From Thioalkalivibrio sulfidiphilus HL-EbGr7 (GTDB lineage Bacteria; Pseudomonadota; Gammaproteobacteria; Ectothiorhodospirales; Ectothiorhodospiraceae): a stretch of DNA of 64,000 bases. Every line of letters begins with the position of its first letter. Within the stretch, counting starts at the first letter, position 1. The position numbers were made by a program, and so were the translations under genes. This document shows, piece after piece, positions 24,702 to 33,212 of this stretch. The notes beneath the pieces were generated by a model that was not told where the DNA came from, searched no databases, and saw only the letters and a program-made list of their open reading frames with translations. The stretch covers positions 1,674,001-1,738,000 of the forward strand of contig NC_011901.1 in NCBI RefSeq assembly GCF_000021985.1. The letters are read 5' to 3'.

Positions 24702-26396
24702 ATGACCTCTCTCAATCACTGGGCCCTTGGCCTGTGCCTGCTCGTCTTTTCCGGCCTCCTGCCGGCCGCGGAGGACCTGGAATTCACCCTCTGGCAGGAC
24801 GGCGTTGAGGCCTTCGTGGAATACCCGCCGCTGCGGGTGAGTGAGCCCGCCCGGCTGATCACCCACCTGACCCTGCTGGACGGCAACCACCCTGTGCGCG
24901 AGGGTGAACTGACCCTGATCCTGGAACGCGCCGACGGTTTCGAGCAGTACCTGACGGTGGACGCCCCGGCCCGTACCGGCATCTACCTCCCTGAACTGGT
25001 GCCAGAACGCCCGGGTATCTACACGCTCACCCTGCATCTGGAACATCCCCAGGCGGGGGTTCGGCGCCTGTGGGTGGAGGGCATCCGGGTGGCCGATGAA
25101 AGCGGTCGCGTGCCATCGGATCCGGGACACGGCCACGACCATGGTGATGAGCATGGCCATGAGCACCCAACTGCCGAGCCTCACGGCGATCACGGACATG
25201 AGCACCCCCAGGAATCAGCGGCAGCCCATGGACATGACCATGGGGCCGACGACGCCCATGGACACGATCACCCGCATGAAGATTCCGGCGCTCAAGGCGA
25301 CCACGGGCACGCCCACGATGAGGAGAGCTACATCACCTTCCTCAAGGAGCAGCAGTGGCGCATGGCCTTTTCCGGAGAATTTGTCATCACCCAGGAGATC
25401 GCACCACGCCTGAGCATGCCTGCCGTGGTCGAAGCGGTGCCCGGTCGTCAGGCGGAGGTGGTCGCCCCCATGCGCGGCACCCTGCGCGCGGCCGATGGCA
25501 GTGCCTGGGTGCAACCGGGCATGAAGGTCACTGCCGGCCAGGCGCTGGCGGCGATCACTCCACTGGCCGGGCTCGAGGACATCGCGCAGCTCGAAGCGGA
25601 CCTAAGGGCTGCTGAGGCGCGCCTTGCGCTGGCCAGAAGTGAACTTGAGCGTGTGCGGGTTCTGGTGACGGACGGCGTGGTATCCGAACGCCGTCTACGC
25701 GAGGCACAGGCCGAACATGACACCGCGCTGGGCGCACACGAAGCCGCCGTCACGCGTTTCAGGGGGTCTCGCGGCACCACCCCCGCACGCGGTACGAGCC
25801 TGTCCTTGCGTACGCCGATGGACGGCGTGGTGGTGGCAAGCCATGGGGCCCCTGGTCAGGTGGTAGAGGCCGGTGCGCGTATCGCCCGCGTACTGGACGA
25901 TCGCCGTGTCTGGGTGCGTGTTCACGTCCCCGCCCAGGATCTGGCATTGCTGGAGACACCTCATGATCTGCGTATCCGCCGCCCCGGTGATCGTGCCTGG
26001 ACAACGCCTGTGGAGAGCATTCTCGTGTACCGGGGCCTGGAGCTGGACCAGGGCGCACTGCCTCTGGTGTATGAGGTCGACAACACCACAGACCCGGGTT
26101 CACACCTGAGCGTGGGCCTCCCCTTGATCGCAAGCCTGGCAACCGGTGCCCCGCAGACACGGCTCACCGTGCCGGAGTCGGCGGTCCTGGATGATGACGG
26201 CATGGCCGTGGTGATCGTGCAGCACGGTGGCGAATCCTTCGAGCGTCGTCTCGTGCGACTGGGTACGCGCGCCACCGGGCGCGTCGCCGTCCTGGACGGT
26301 CTGGAGGCTGGCGAGCGGGTGATCGTCGAGGGTGCCTACGCGGTGCTCCTGGCGGGACGCGAGACCGGTGAAATCGGTCACGGCCACGCCCACTGA
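24702..26396 (+). CDS. Metal efflux periplasmic adaptor with histidine-rich insert (CzcB-like)
   Basis: From the ATG at 24702 the adaptor is 564 residues, longer than usual. A signal peptide (MTSLNHWALGLCLLVFSGLL) is followed by an N-terminal beta domain to about residue 135. Then comes a spectacular His/Asp/Glu/Gly-rich segment (about 142-210) with repeats such as HGHDHGDEHGHEH and AHGHDHGADDAHGHDHPHE. The usual membrane-fusion part follows: lipoyl half (VVAPMRGTLRAADG, VTAGQALAAITPL), helical hairpin (about 300-350), second lipoyl half (LRTPMDGVVVASHGAPG) and beta-barrel. It ends HGHAH. The His-rich insert likely captures Zn, Cd, Co, Ni or Cu in the periplasm. It lies between the channel and pump genes. 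Confidence 0.9.
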   Translation: MTSLNHWALGLCLLVFSGLLPAAEDLEFTLWQDGVEAFVEYPPLRVSEPARLITHLTLLDGNHPVREGELTLILERADGFEQYLTVDAPARTGIYLPELVPERPGIYTLTLHLEHPQAGVRRLWVEGIRVADESGRVPSDPGHGHDHGDEHGHEHPTAEPHGDHGHEHPQESAAAHGHDHGADDAHGHDHPHEDSGAQGDHGHAHDEESYITFLKEQQWRMAFSGEFVITQEIAPRLSMPAVVEAVPGRQAEVVAPMRGTLRAADGSAWVQPGMKVTAGQALAAITPLAGLEDIAQLEADLRAAEARLALARSELERVRVLVTDGVVSERRLREAQAEHDTALGAHEAAVTRFRGSRGTTPARGTSLSLRTPMDGVVVASHGAPGQVVEAGARIARVLDDRRVWVRVHVPAQDLALLETPHDLRIRRPGDRAWTTPVESILVYRGLELDQGALPLVYEVDNTTDPGSHLSVGLPLIASLATGAPQTRLTVPESAVLDDDGMAVVIVQHGGESFERRLVRLGTRATGRVAVLDGLEAGERVIVEGAYAVLLAGRETGEIGHGHAH

Positions 26397-26410
26397 CAGG
26401 AGACATCAAC

Positions 26411-29400
26411 ATGTTCGACAGATTGATTGACTGGTCTCTGGCCAACCGCATGCTGGTGGTCCTGCTCGCGATAGCGGCCCTGGGCGCAGGCGTCTGGATG
26501 GCCCGCGAGGCGCCGGTGGACGTGTTCCCCGACCTCACCGCACCCACCGTCACGGTGCTCACCGAGGCCCACGGCCTGGCCGCCGAGGAAGTGGAAAGCC
26601 AGGTCACCTTTGCCATCGAAACAGCGGTCAACGGGGCCGATGGGGTCCGGCGGGTGCGCTCCCAGTCGGTACCGGGATTCTCCATCGTCTGGGTGGAGTT
26701 CGACTGGGGGCGCGACATCTATCAGGCGCGGCAGGTGGTCGCCGAGCGCCTGGGCCAGGTCACCGGACTGCCCGACGGGGTGGAGGCCCCGCAGATGGGG
26801 CCGGTCAGTTCCATCATGGGCGAGATCCTGTACCTGGGACTGCGTGCCCGCGCCCCCGCCGACCTGATGCAGGCCCGCGAGGCGGCCGACTGGCTGATCG
26901 CGCCGCAGTTGCTGGCCGTGCCCGGCGTCGCCCAGGTGGTGAGCCTGGGCGGACAGGTGCGTCAGTACCAGGTGCTGGTGGACCCGGAGCGCATGCGCGC
27001 CAACGGCGTGGACCTGGCCATGATCAACCGGGCCGTGGCCGACGCCAACCGCAATGCCAGCGGTGGCCTGGTGGAACGAGGCGGGCAGGATTACCTGATC
27101 CGTTTTCTCGGTCGCACCACGGACCTGAGCGACATACGTGAGGCCGTTGTGGCCGTGCGCGGTGACGCCATCGTGCGCATACGCCACGTGGCCCAGGTCA
27201 GCATGGGAGCGTCCATCCCGGTGGGCGACGGCGGGGTCAATGGCGAGCCGGGGGTGGTGCTTGCCGTGTCCAAACAACCGGGTGCCGACACCCTGTCGTT
27301 GACCCGGGACATCGGCGAACGTCTCGACGCCCTCGCCAACCAGCTCCCAGAGGGTCTGGAGCTATTCCCCGACCTGTTCCGCCAGGCGGACTTCATCGAG
27401 CTGGCGGTAGACAACGTGGGCAAGGCGCTGCGTGACGGCGCCCTGTTCGTGGTGGTGGTCCTGTACCTGTTCCTGCTCAATTTCCGTACTACCCTGATCT
27501 CCCTGCTGGCCATCCCCCTGTCCCTGGTGGCGGCCCTGCTGGCGCTTACGGCCCTGGGTATCAGCATCAACACCATGACCCTGGGCGGCATGACCATCGC
27601 CATCGGCGCCCTGGTGGACGATGCCATCATCTTCGTGGAGAGCATCTACCGGCGTCTCAAGGAAAACAGTGGGCGTGAACATTCCGAGCCCGCCGGGCGC
27701 GTCATCTATCACGCCTGCGTGGAAGTGCGCCGGCCAGTGGTCTTCTCCACGGTCATCATCATGCTGGTGTTCCTGCCGCTGTTCTTCCTGGGTGGCGTGG
27801 AAGGCCGCCTGCTGCAACCCCTGGGTATCGCCTACCTGGTGGCCATCGCCGCCTCCCTGCTGGTGGCCCTGACCCTGACACCGGTCCTGGCCAGCTATCT
27901 GCTCGCCGGTGCCCGGGATCTGCGCACGCCAACCGAACCGCTGCCGGTCCGCGCCCTGCGCAGTGCCTACCGTCCGATCCTGGCATTCACGATGCGACAT
28001 GCCCCCTGGGTCCTGGGTGCCTCGCTGCTGCTGGCGGTGCTGACCGTGGTGAGTGTCACCCAGCTGGGCCGATCCTTCCTGCCCGAGTTCAACGAGGGCA
28101 GTCTCACCATCGAGATGGTCACACCCCCGGGTACGGCGCTGGCGGAATCGGCGCGCCTGGCCCGTGCGGTGGAACAGGCGGTGCTGGAGCGCCCCGAGGT
28201 GCTCTCCGTGGCACGGCTCACGGGCCGTGCGGAACAGGCCGAACACAGCCAGCCGCCACACATGAGCGAACTGGACCTGCGCCTCGGTCACCTGCCCGAG
28301 GGCAAGGCCGCGTTCCTGGAGGCACTGCGCAACCTGCTGGCCGGGTTTCCGGGGGCCAATTTCAACATCGGCCAGCCCATCTCCCATCGCATCGATCACA
28401 TGCTCTCCGGCGTGCGCGCCAACATCGCCGTCAAGCTGTTCGGGCCGTCCCTGGCGGAACTGCGCCGTCTGGGCAGCGAGATCGAGACAGCGCTGGAGGA
28501 CATCCCGGGACTGGTGGACGTGTCCGCCGAGGCCCAGGCCGAGGTGCCGCAACTGCGCCTGCGCGTGGATCGCGAGGTGATCGGGCGCTATGGACTCGGG
28601 GCAGGGGAGGTGGCCGAACTGGTGGAGGGTGCCTGGCGGGGCAGCGTGGTCTCACAGGTGTTCGAGGGCAACCGGCGCTTCGACCTGGTGGTCCGCTTGC
28701 CGGAGGAGACACGCCGTGATTTCGAGACCCTGGGGCGCATCCCGGTGCTCACCCCCACGGGGCACCACGTCACCCTCGCGGAACTGGTGGTCCCGGCCGT
28801 GGAACGGGGTGCCGGCATGGTCCTGAGGGAGAACGGCGAACGCCGCCTGGTGGTGAGCGCCAACGTGGCCGGGCGCGACCTGCGCGGTGCCGTGGACCAG
28901 GTGCGTGAGACACTGGCCGGGCGTCTCGAACTGCCGTCCGGCTATCGCCTGGAGTTCGGCGGGCAGTTCGAGGCTGAGGCCCAGGCCACCCGCACGCTGC
29001 TCATGGTAGGCACCGCGGTGCTGCTGGCCATGCTCGGCCTGCTGGCCGTGTCGCTGCACTCCCTGCGTCTGGGACTGGTGGTCATGGCCAACGTGCCGCT
29101 CGCCCTGATCGGGGGTGTGGTGGCGGTCTGGCTGATGGGCGGTGTCATGACCGTCGCGGCCCTGGTGGGCTTCATCACCCTGTTCGGCATCGCGGTACGC
29201 AACGGCCTGCTGCTCATGAGCCGCTATGGCGACCTGGCCGCCGAGGGTCTGCCGCTGCGGGAAGTGATCGAGCGGGGCTCCCAGGAGCGCCTGGTACCTA
29301 TCCTCATGACCGCGCTCACCGCGGCCCTGGCACTCATCCCCCTGGCCATGGGTCTGGGCGAGCCGGGCACCGAGATCCAGGCACCCATGGCCTGGGTAAT

Positions 29401-29515
29401 CCTGGGCGGGCTGCTCAGCGCCACCGCACTGAACATGGTGGTGGTGCCGGCGCTCTATCTGATGCTGACCCCGAAGGCGGTACTGGATAAGGCGGTCGAG
29501 TCACAGCAAAGCTAG
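26411..29515 (+). CDS. Heavy-metal RND efflux pump (CzcA/CusA family)
   Basis: This 1034-residue proton-driven pump exports metal cations through the channel and adaptor encoded upstream. It begins MFDRLIDWSLANRMLVVLLA, typical for CzcA/CusA proteins, followed by EAPVDVFPDLTAPTVTVLTEAHGLAAEEVE. The transmembrane-4 region reads GALVDDAIIFVESIYRRLKE, with two aspartates on the proton path. The periplasmic parts include SQSVPGFSIVWVEFDWG and EAQAEVPQLRLRVDRE. Final helices end VVVPALYLMLTPKAVLDKAV. I cannot name the metal: zinc/cadmium/cobalt and copper/silver types are not told apart by what I see. The gene is 14 bases after the adaptor and is last in the operon. Confidence 0.9.
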   Translation: MFDRLIDWSLANRMLVVLLAIAALGAGVWMAREAPVDVFPDLTAPTVTVLTEAHGLAAEEVESQVTFAIETAVNGADGVRRVRSQSVPGFSIVWVEFDWGRDIYQARQVVAERLGQVTGLPDGVEAPQMGPVSSIMGEILYLGLRARAPADLMQAREAADWLIAPQLLAVPGVAQVVSLGGQVRQYQVLVDPERMRANGVDLAMINRAVADANRNASGGLVERGGQDYLIRFLGRTTDLSDIREAVVAVRGDAIVRIRHVAQVSMGASIPVGDGGVNGEPGVVLAVSKQPGADTLSLTRDIGERLDALANQLPEGLELFPDLFRQADFIELAVDNVGKALRDGALFVVVVLYLFLLNFRTTLISLLAIPLSLVAALLALTALGISINTMTLGGMTIAIGALVDDAIIFVESIYRRLKENSGREHSEPAGRVIYHACVEVRRPVVFSTVIIMLVFLPLFFLGGVEGRLLQPLGIAYLVAIAASLLVALTLTPVLASYLLAGARDLRTPTEPLPVRALRSAYRPILAFTMRHAPWVLGASLLLAVLTVVSVTQLGRSFLPEFNEGSLTIEMVTPPGTALAESARLARAVEQAVLERPEVLSVARLTGRAEQAEHSQPPHMSELDLRLGHLPEGKAAFLEALRNLLAGFPGANFNIGQPISHRIDHMLSGVRANIAVKLFGPSLAELRRLGSEIETALEDIPGLVDVSAEAQAEVPQLRLRVDREVIGRYGLGAGEVAELVEGAWRGSVVSQVFEGNRRFDLVVRLPEETRRDFETLGRIPVLTPTGHHVTLAELVVPAVERGAGMVLRENGERRLVVSANVAGRDLRGAVDQVRETLAGRLELPSGYRLEFGGQFEAEAQATRTLLMVGTAVLLAMLGLLAVSLHSLRLGLVVMANVPLALIGGVVAVWLMGGVMTVAALVGFITLFGIAVRNGLLLMSRYGDLAAEGLPLREVIERGSQERLVPILMTALTAALALIPLAMGLGEPGTEIQAPMAWVILGGLLSATALNMVVVPALYLMLTPKAVLDKAVESQQS

Positions 29516-29555
29516 TGCCGTAGTCAGCTTCATCAGAAAAACAGGTCTGTGAATC

Positions 29556-29594
29556 AACCATCTGAACCCTGCTAAACCCATGGTTCAGATGGTT
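29556..29594 (+). terminator. Perfect 13-bp hairpin after the metal efflux operon
   Basis: AACCATCTGAACC at 29556-29568 pairs perfectly with GGTTCAGATGGTT at 29582-29594 across a 13-base loop. It lies 41 bases after the pump stop codon. A short TTTACCT follows rather than a full T run, so it may be a weak terminator or an operator. The surrounding gap (29516-29803) shows nothing else. Confidence 0.55.
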
Positions 29595-29803
29595 TACCTA
29601 ACTTCGCCATGCCTTCCTCGCCTCCCTGCCAGGCTGGTGATGAAAACCCGTGCCCGCAAATTTTTGTGGGCTCCATCACTTATTGCTTGTCCCGTGGTGT
29701 ATTGCGTGACCGTATTTGCATTCGGCACCAGACACGGGGAGTAGGATGTGGCATCGGTCGGCCATTCCGGATTCGGCCGTTCTTGTTCCAGGAGGATAGC
29801 GAT

Positions 29804-30460
29804 ATGGCCATGTTTGATATCGGTAAGCGCGGGTTTGGCGGCAACCAGGAATCCAAGGGCGAGGAGAAGGATTTACTGCGTGATCCTGACGGCTTCAAGG
29901 GCGGGGTTGCACAAGCCCCTGCGGTGGGCATGGCGCGTCACCGGGACGCGGCCATCATCGGCCCTTCGATCCACATCGAAGGCACCCTGCGCGGTGAAGA
30001 GGACCTGATCATCGAAGGTCGCGTCAGCGGTACGGTGAAGCTGCAGGGCCACTGCCTGACCGTGGGTAGTCATGGCCAGATCAGTGCCAATATTTACGCC
30101 CATACCGTGGTCGTGGACGGTACCGTTGAAGGTGACCTGTTCGGTGCAGAACGCGTGGTGATCAAGAAGTCCGCGAACATCACGGGGAACATCACTTCGC
30201 CACGGGTCAGCCTCGAAGAGGGCGCGCGCTTCAAGGGGAGCATCGAGATGGATGCCCAGGCGGTTGAGGCCATCATGGGGGCGCAGAAGTCAAAATCCGC
30301 TTCCAGCCAGACCCCTGAACGTTCCCCTGCCCAGGCCCCTGACAAGGCCCGCAACGAGACAGCAACAACCGCGGGTGCCTCATCATCAGGTACGGGCGAT
30401 ACGGCCGCTGAATCAGGCAAGTCTGCAACCACTGGCAAGGTGAGCGGCAGCGTCGGTTGA
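29804..30460 (+). CDS. Bactofilin (polymer-forming cytoskeletal protein)
   Basis: From the ATG at 29804, preceded by CCAGGAGGATAGCGAT, the protein is 218 residues. After a flexible N-terminus the core (about residues 45-150) shows the repeating hydrophobic-glycine pattern of the bactofilin right-handed beta-helix: IIGPSIHIEGTLRGEEDLIIEG, then VSGTVKLQGHCLTVGSHGQISANIYAHTVVVDGTVEGDLFGAERVVIKKSANITGNITS. The last 60 residues are low-complexity Ser, Ala, Thr, Gly and Pro. Bactofilins polymerise without nucleotides and localise cell-wall or polar proteins. An upstream in-frame extension was rejected because it lacks family similarity and precedes this strong ribosome-binding site. Confidence 0.92.
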   Translation: MAMFDIGKRGFGGNQESKGEEKDLLRDPDGFKGGVAQAPAVGMARHRDAAIIGPSIHIEGTLRGEEDLIIEGRVSGTVKLQGHCLTVGSHGQISANIYAHTVVVDGTVEGDLFGAERVVIKKSANITGNITSPRVSLEEGARFKGSIEMDAQAVEAIMGAQKSKSASSQTPERSPAQAPDKARNETATTAGASSSGTGDTAAESGKSATTGKVSGSVG

Positions 30461-30487
30461 GGCCTGTCAATCGATGACTCGCGTAGC

Positions 30488-31126
30488 ATGTCCCGGGTGA
30501 GCCCAGGCCGCGCAAACACCGCCGGAGATGCCATAAGCAGCCCGGGTCTCGATCAGGATGCCTATCCATGCAAACTGCTTCATCAGGCCCTGCAACCCCT
30601 GATGAAAGGTGAGCGGCGCGTACTCCTGGACCTCGGCGATGCACACGGGCAGACCATTGAGTACTTCACGGGTCTGCCCGTGCGGCTCGCTATTGCCTCG
30701 CTCACCGACGATCTGTTGAAGCTCGATCCCAGGGAAGACGAGGAGACCTTACAGGCGCACATGGAGTCACTGCTGACACCGGAGATGGTCAGCGCTTGTG
30801 ATCTTGTCATGGTCTGGGAGGTGTTGAACTACCTGCAACCCAGGGTCATCACCGCACTCATGTCCCGACTTGCGCAATTGTTGCCTGCCGGTGCCCAGGT
30901 GCATGGTTTCGTGGCCTACAGCATGAAGACCCTGCCACAAACGCCCAGGGTCCTGGTACCGTCTGCGGATGCAGGACTGCAAATACTGGCCGGACAGGGT
31001 CATGGCACTGTCCAACTCAGCGGTTATCCCAGCGGAGAGCTACAGCGGTTCATGCCGGACTTCCATGCCGCGCGTGCCATCCTGCTCGGTGACGGTATGC
31101 AGGAATACCTGTTTGTTCGTCGTTAA
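30488..31126 (+). CDS. Uncharacterised protein, possible degenerate SAM methyltransferase fold
   Basis: This 212-residue protein is not recognised with certainty. Residues about 40-60 read GERRVLLDLGDAHGQTIEYF, which resembles the first strand and loop of a class-I methyltransferase but lacks the GxGxG. Residues about 102-120 read ACDLVMVWEVLNYLQPRVI, like the post-II strand of that fold (often written DLV...LNYL). The C-terminal third is beta-rich and ends MQEYLFVRR. It follows the bactofilin gene by 27 bases on the same strand, so the two are probably co-transcribed. A cofactor-free or regulatory function is possible. The fold assignment is a weak inference. Confidence 0.5.
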   Translation: MSRVSPGRANTAGDAISSPGLDQDAYPCKLLHQALQPLMKGERRVLLDLGDAHGQTIEYFTGLPVRLAIASLTDDLLKLDPREDEETLQAHMESLLTPEMVSACDLVMVWEVLNYLQPRVITALMSRLAQLLPAGAQVHGFVAYSMKTLPQTPRVLVPSADAGLQILAGQGHGTVQLSGYPSGELQRFMPDFHAARAILLGDGMQEYLFVRR

Positions 31127-31192
31127 AATCTGCCCAGCAGGTCGCGGGTCATCCGAACCTCGCTGTCTGGGAGTAAGGATCAGGAACCAGTG

Positions 31193-31669
31193 ATGCCAAG
31201 ATTGCTCCTCACAACGGGTTTGCTGCTGGGTCTCGTGCTCCTGGGTCTGGGTGGCTGCGCCTACATGGGTGTACGCACCGAACCACCGCGCGTTCACCTG
31301 GTCGGTATGCAACTGCAGCAGGCGGAACTCTTTGAGCAGCGCTACCTGCTCAGGCTGCGGATCCAGAACCCCAATGACTTCCCGCTGAACATCCGCGGAC
31401 TGGATTTCCAGGTGCAGGTGAATGGCGAACGTTTCGCCGACGGCGTGTCCAGCCAGACCCTGCAGATCCCGGGCTTTGGGGAGGGCCTGGCGGAGGTGAC
31501 GGTGTCCTCCAGCCTCTGGTCACTGACGCGCCAGTTGCGTGACATGGGGGAGGGCGGCCTTGAGCAGATGGAGTACCGGATCTTCGGGCGCATTGCCCTG
31601 ACGGGGCATGCGCTACCGGTGTCCTTCGAGTCGACGGGGGATCTGGGCCTGTTCAATCCTGCCCGCTGA
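31193..31669 (+). CDS. LEA14-like (WHy domain) lipoprotein
   Basis: The protein of 158 residues (159 from a GTG at 31190) is a small lipoprotein. Residues 1-21 form a signal with lipobox LGLGGC, so the mature protein starts at that cysteine. The rest is a single WHy/LEA14-like domain: LQQAELFEQRYLLRLRIQNPNDFPLNIRGLDFQVQVNGERFADG is the conserved core, and LQIPGFGEGLAEVTV follows. Bacterial members are periplasmic lipoproteins of unknown exact role, linked to stress or desiccation tolerance by their eukaryotic relatives. It lies 66 bases after the preceding gene. Family assignment is fairly safe, function is not. Confidence 0.8.
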   Translation: MPRLLLTTGLLLGLVLLGLGGCAYMGVRTEPPRVHLVGMQLQQAELFEQRYLLRLRIQNPNDFPLNIRGLDFQVQVNGERFADGVSSQTLQIPGFGEGLAEVTVSSSLWSLTRQLRDMGEGGLEQMEYRIFGRIALTGHALPVSFESTGDLGLFNPAR

Positions 31670-31683
31670 GTGGCTGAGCTGCT

Positions 31684-31702
31684 GCCCGGCGGTGAGCCGG
31701 GC
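31684..31702. terminator. GC-rich hairpin between convergent genes
   Basis: GCCCGGC and GCCGGGC form a perfect 7-bp stem around GGTGA. It lies between the convergent lipoprotein and VKOR genes. There is no T run, so termination function is only suggested by position. Confidence 0.35.
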
Positions 31703-31710
31703 CGGAGCCC

Positions 31711-32577
31711 TCACCATTCAAAACCGGAACGCCTGGCCAGTTCCTCCGGTTGCAGCACTTCCTGATAGCGGCGTCCATTGATGACCCAGGTGGGAAAACC
31801 GCTGACCCCTGCATTCACGCATTGCAGCGTCATCGAGGTGTTACGCCCGCCCGGCGCGCATTCCACGTAGGGCAGCCGATCGGAGGCACCGCGGAACAGG
31901 CGGCTTTGCTGCTGGCAGGCCGGACACCAGTAGGCGCCGTAGTACAAAGCGCCGCTGTCCGTCAGATGCTGGGCCAGGGCCTCGAGGCGCGGGTCTTCCC
32001 GGGGGCTGAGCAGGTCGCTGTAGTAGACATGCAGGGTGCCGAGGATCACCGCAGTGACCACCACGCTGTTGAGCAGCCAGGTACCCCATGCCGGGCCGGG
32101 CGCCGAGTCGGGGCGCTTGATGGCTGTCCAGAGAAAGATGGCACTGAGGGTGGCCAGGGAGGCGAGACACCAGGGGCACAAAGCCCCCAGGGACACGAAG
32201 CCGACCACCGTCAGATACAGGCTGATGGCGACACCGACCAGAGACACAAACCAGATCCGCTGCCAGCGCTTGAGCCGTGGCGGCATGCGCGTGGCCATGA
32301 ACAGCAACAGCGCGTAGACGCCAAAGCCCCACAGGGCCACCGGCAGGCCCAGCACCCGGGACCAGCGGCTCTGCTGGATCAGGTCACAGCCCGAACCTTC
32401 GGCGCACAAGGCCGGGCCTGCCCCGAACCAGGCCACCCAGGTGAGGTAAGCGGTGATGAGCAGGCCGATACCCGCCAGGATGGCGACGACACGATCGGCA
32501 GAAAGCGATGCCCTTGGGGCCGGCGTCGTGGAGCCCGTGGCGGGCTTGCGGTGAGCCTTGCGTTTGTTCTTGGCCAT
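31711..32577 (-). CDS. Vitamin K epoxide reductase-thioredoxin fusion protein
   Basis: This 288-residue membrane enzyme combines a VKOR domain with a thioredoxin-like domain, a one-piece disulfide-forming machine like DsbB plus DsbA. About five hydrophobic segments span residues 28-195. The VKOR active site has CAEGSGCDLI on the first periplasmic loop and ALCPWCLASL at the quinone-proximal CxxC. The thioredoxin part (about 205-288) has YYGAYWCPACQQQSRLF with the CPAC active site and a cis-proline segment GFPTWVING. The start ATG at 32577 (MAKNKRKAHRK) is chosen because upstream codons give no homologous sequence. It is divergent from the LapA-like gene. Confidence 0.93.
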   Translation of the reverse strand: MAKNKRKAHRKPATGSTTPAPRASLSADRVVAILAGIGLLITAYLTWVAWFGAGPALCAEGSGCDLIQQSRWSRVLGLPVALWGFGVYALLLFMATRMPPRLKRWQRIWFVSLVGVAISLYLTVVGFVSLGALCPWCLASLATLSAIFLWTAIKRPDSAPGPAWGTWLLNSVVVTAVILGTLHVYYSDLLSPREDPRLEALAQHLTDSGALYYGAYWCPACQQQSRLFRGASDRLPYVECAPGGRNTSMTLQCVNAGVSGFPTWVINGRRYQEVLQPEELARRSGFEW

Positions 32578-32720
32578 GGGTAGGTATCTGCGTCGTGTGC
32601 TTGGGAGCAGCAGACTATCACCGGCTTCAGTGCGCGGGCAATTCACCCGCCAAGGCCTTGCCGCCTCATTTCGGGAGGACTACCTTGAGGATCTGTCTTG
32701 GGCCAGGCCGGGAGCCATCC

Positions 32721-32969
32721 ATGAACATACCTTGGTGGAGAAGACCTCGAATTGCAGTTGCGCTGCTGGCCGTACTCCTGGTGCTGATCCTGATTGTTCA
32801 GAACACGCAAGCCGTGACCACTCGCTTCCTGTTCTTCACCTTGACCATGCCGAATGCGGTTCTCATCGGTCTTGCACTGCTGATCGGGATTGCGGCAGGG
32901 CTCGCGCTCGCACTGGTGTTATCCGCCAAACGCGGTGGTACACAGCATGGCGGCTCCTCGGATCAGTGA
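32721..32969 (+). CDS. LapA-domain (DUF1049) inner-membrane protein
   Basis: This 82-residue protein starts at the ATG at 32721 after GGGAGCC. It has two hydrophobic helices, residues about 10-24 (IAVALLAVLLVLILIVQNTQ) and 36-62. The characteristic segment VQNTQAVTTRFLFFTLTMPNAVLIGLALLIG is the LapA/DUF1049 signature, a family linked to lipopolysaccharide assembly control (LapAB/YciS in enterobacteria). The usual lapB partner is not next to it, so the exact role is uncertain. Directly downstream lies a decayed DUF427 gene. Confidence 0.82.
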   Translation: MNIPWWRRPRIAVALLAVLLVLILIVQNTQAVTTRFLFFTLTMPNAVLIGLALLIGIAAGLALALVLSAKRGGTQHGGSSDQ

Positions 32970-32993
32970 GCGCATCACGGCCAGGGCTTGCAC

Positions 32994-33199
32994 CCGACCA
33001 GGAATGGGTCTGGGACTATCCCCGCCCCCCCGGCACTCGAACCGGTCACGCAGCATCTGCGAATGAATAGGGCGGGCGGTCTACCTGCTACGCGCATGAG
33101 GAACGGGTGAGCGCCCAGGCGGGTGACTATTACGGTGGCTGGATCACGGCCAATGTGGTTGGACCCTTCAAGGGACCTGCCGGCACAGGGGGCTGGTGA
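32994..33199 (+). pseudogene. Remnant of a DUF427-family gene with internal deletion
   Basis: Two family-like pieces are visible in the same reading frame. The first is EWVWDYPRPP near 33000-33030, which matches the N-terminus of DUF427 (NTP_transf_9) proteins. It runs into a stop at 33068-33070. The second follows at once, CYAHEERVSAQAGDYYGGW (about 33083-33139), and continues as ITANVVGPFKGPAGTGGW to the stop at 33197-33199. This matches the conserved C-terminus of the same family. About 100 middle residues are gone. The result is a gene relic, not functional. A seven-C run at about 33024-33030 may mark further decay. Confidence 0.68.
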
Positions 33200-33212
33200 A
33201 TCCAACAGCCTG

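Noticed and set aside
29609-29803. Longer bactofilin start at 29609
   Set aside because: The added 65 residues show no bactofilin-like pattern, and GGAGGAT directly precedes the ATG at 29804.
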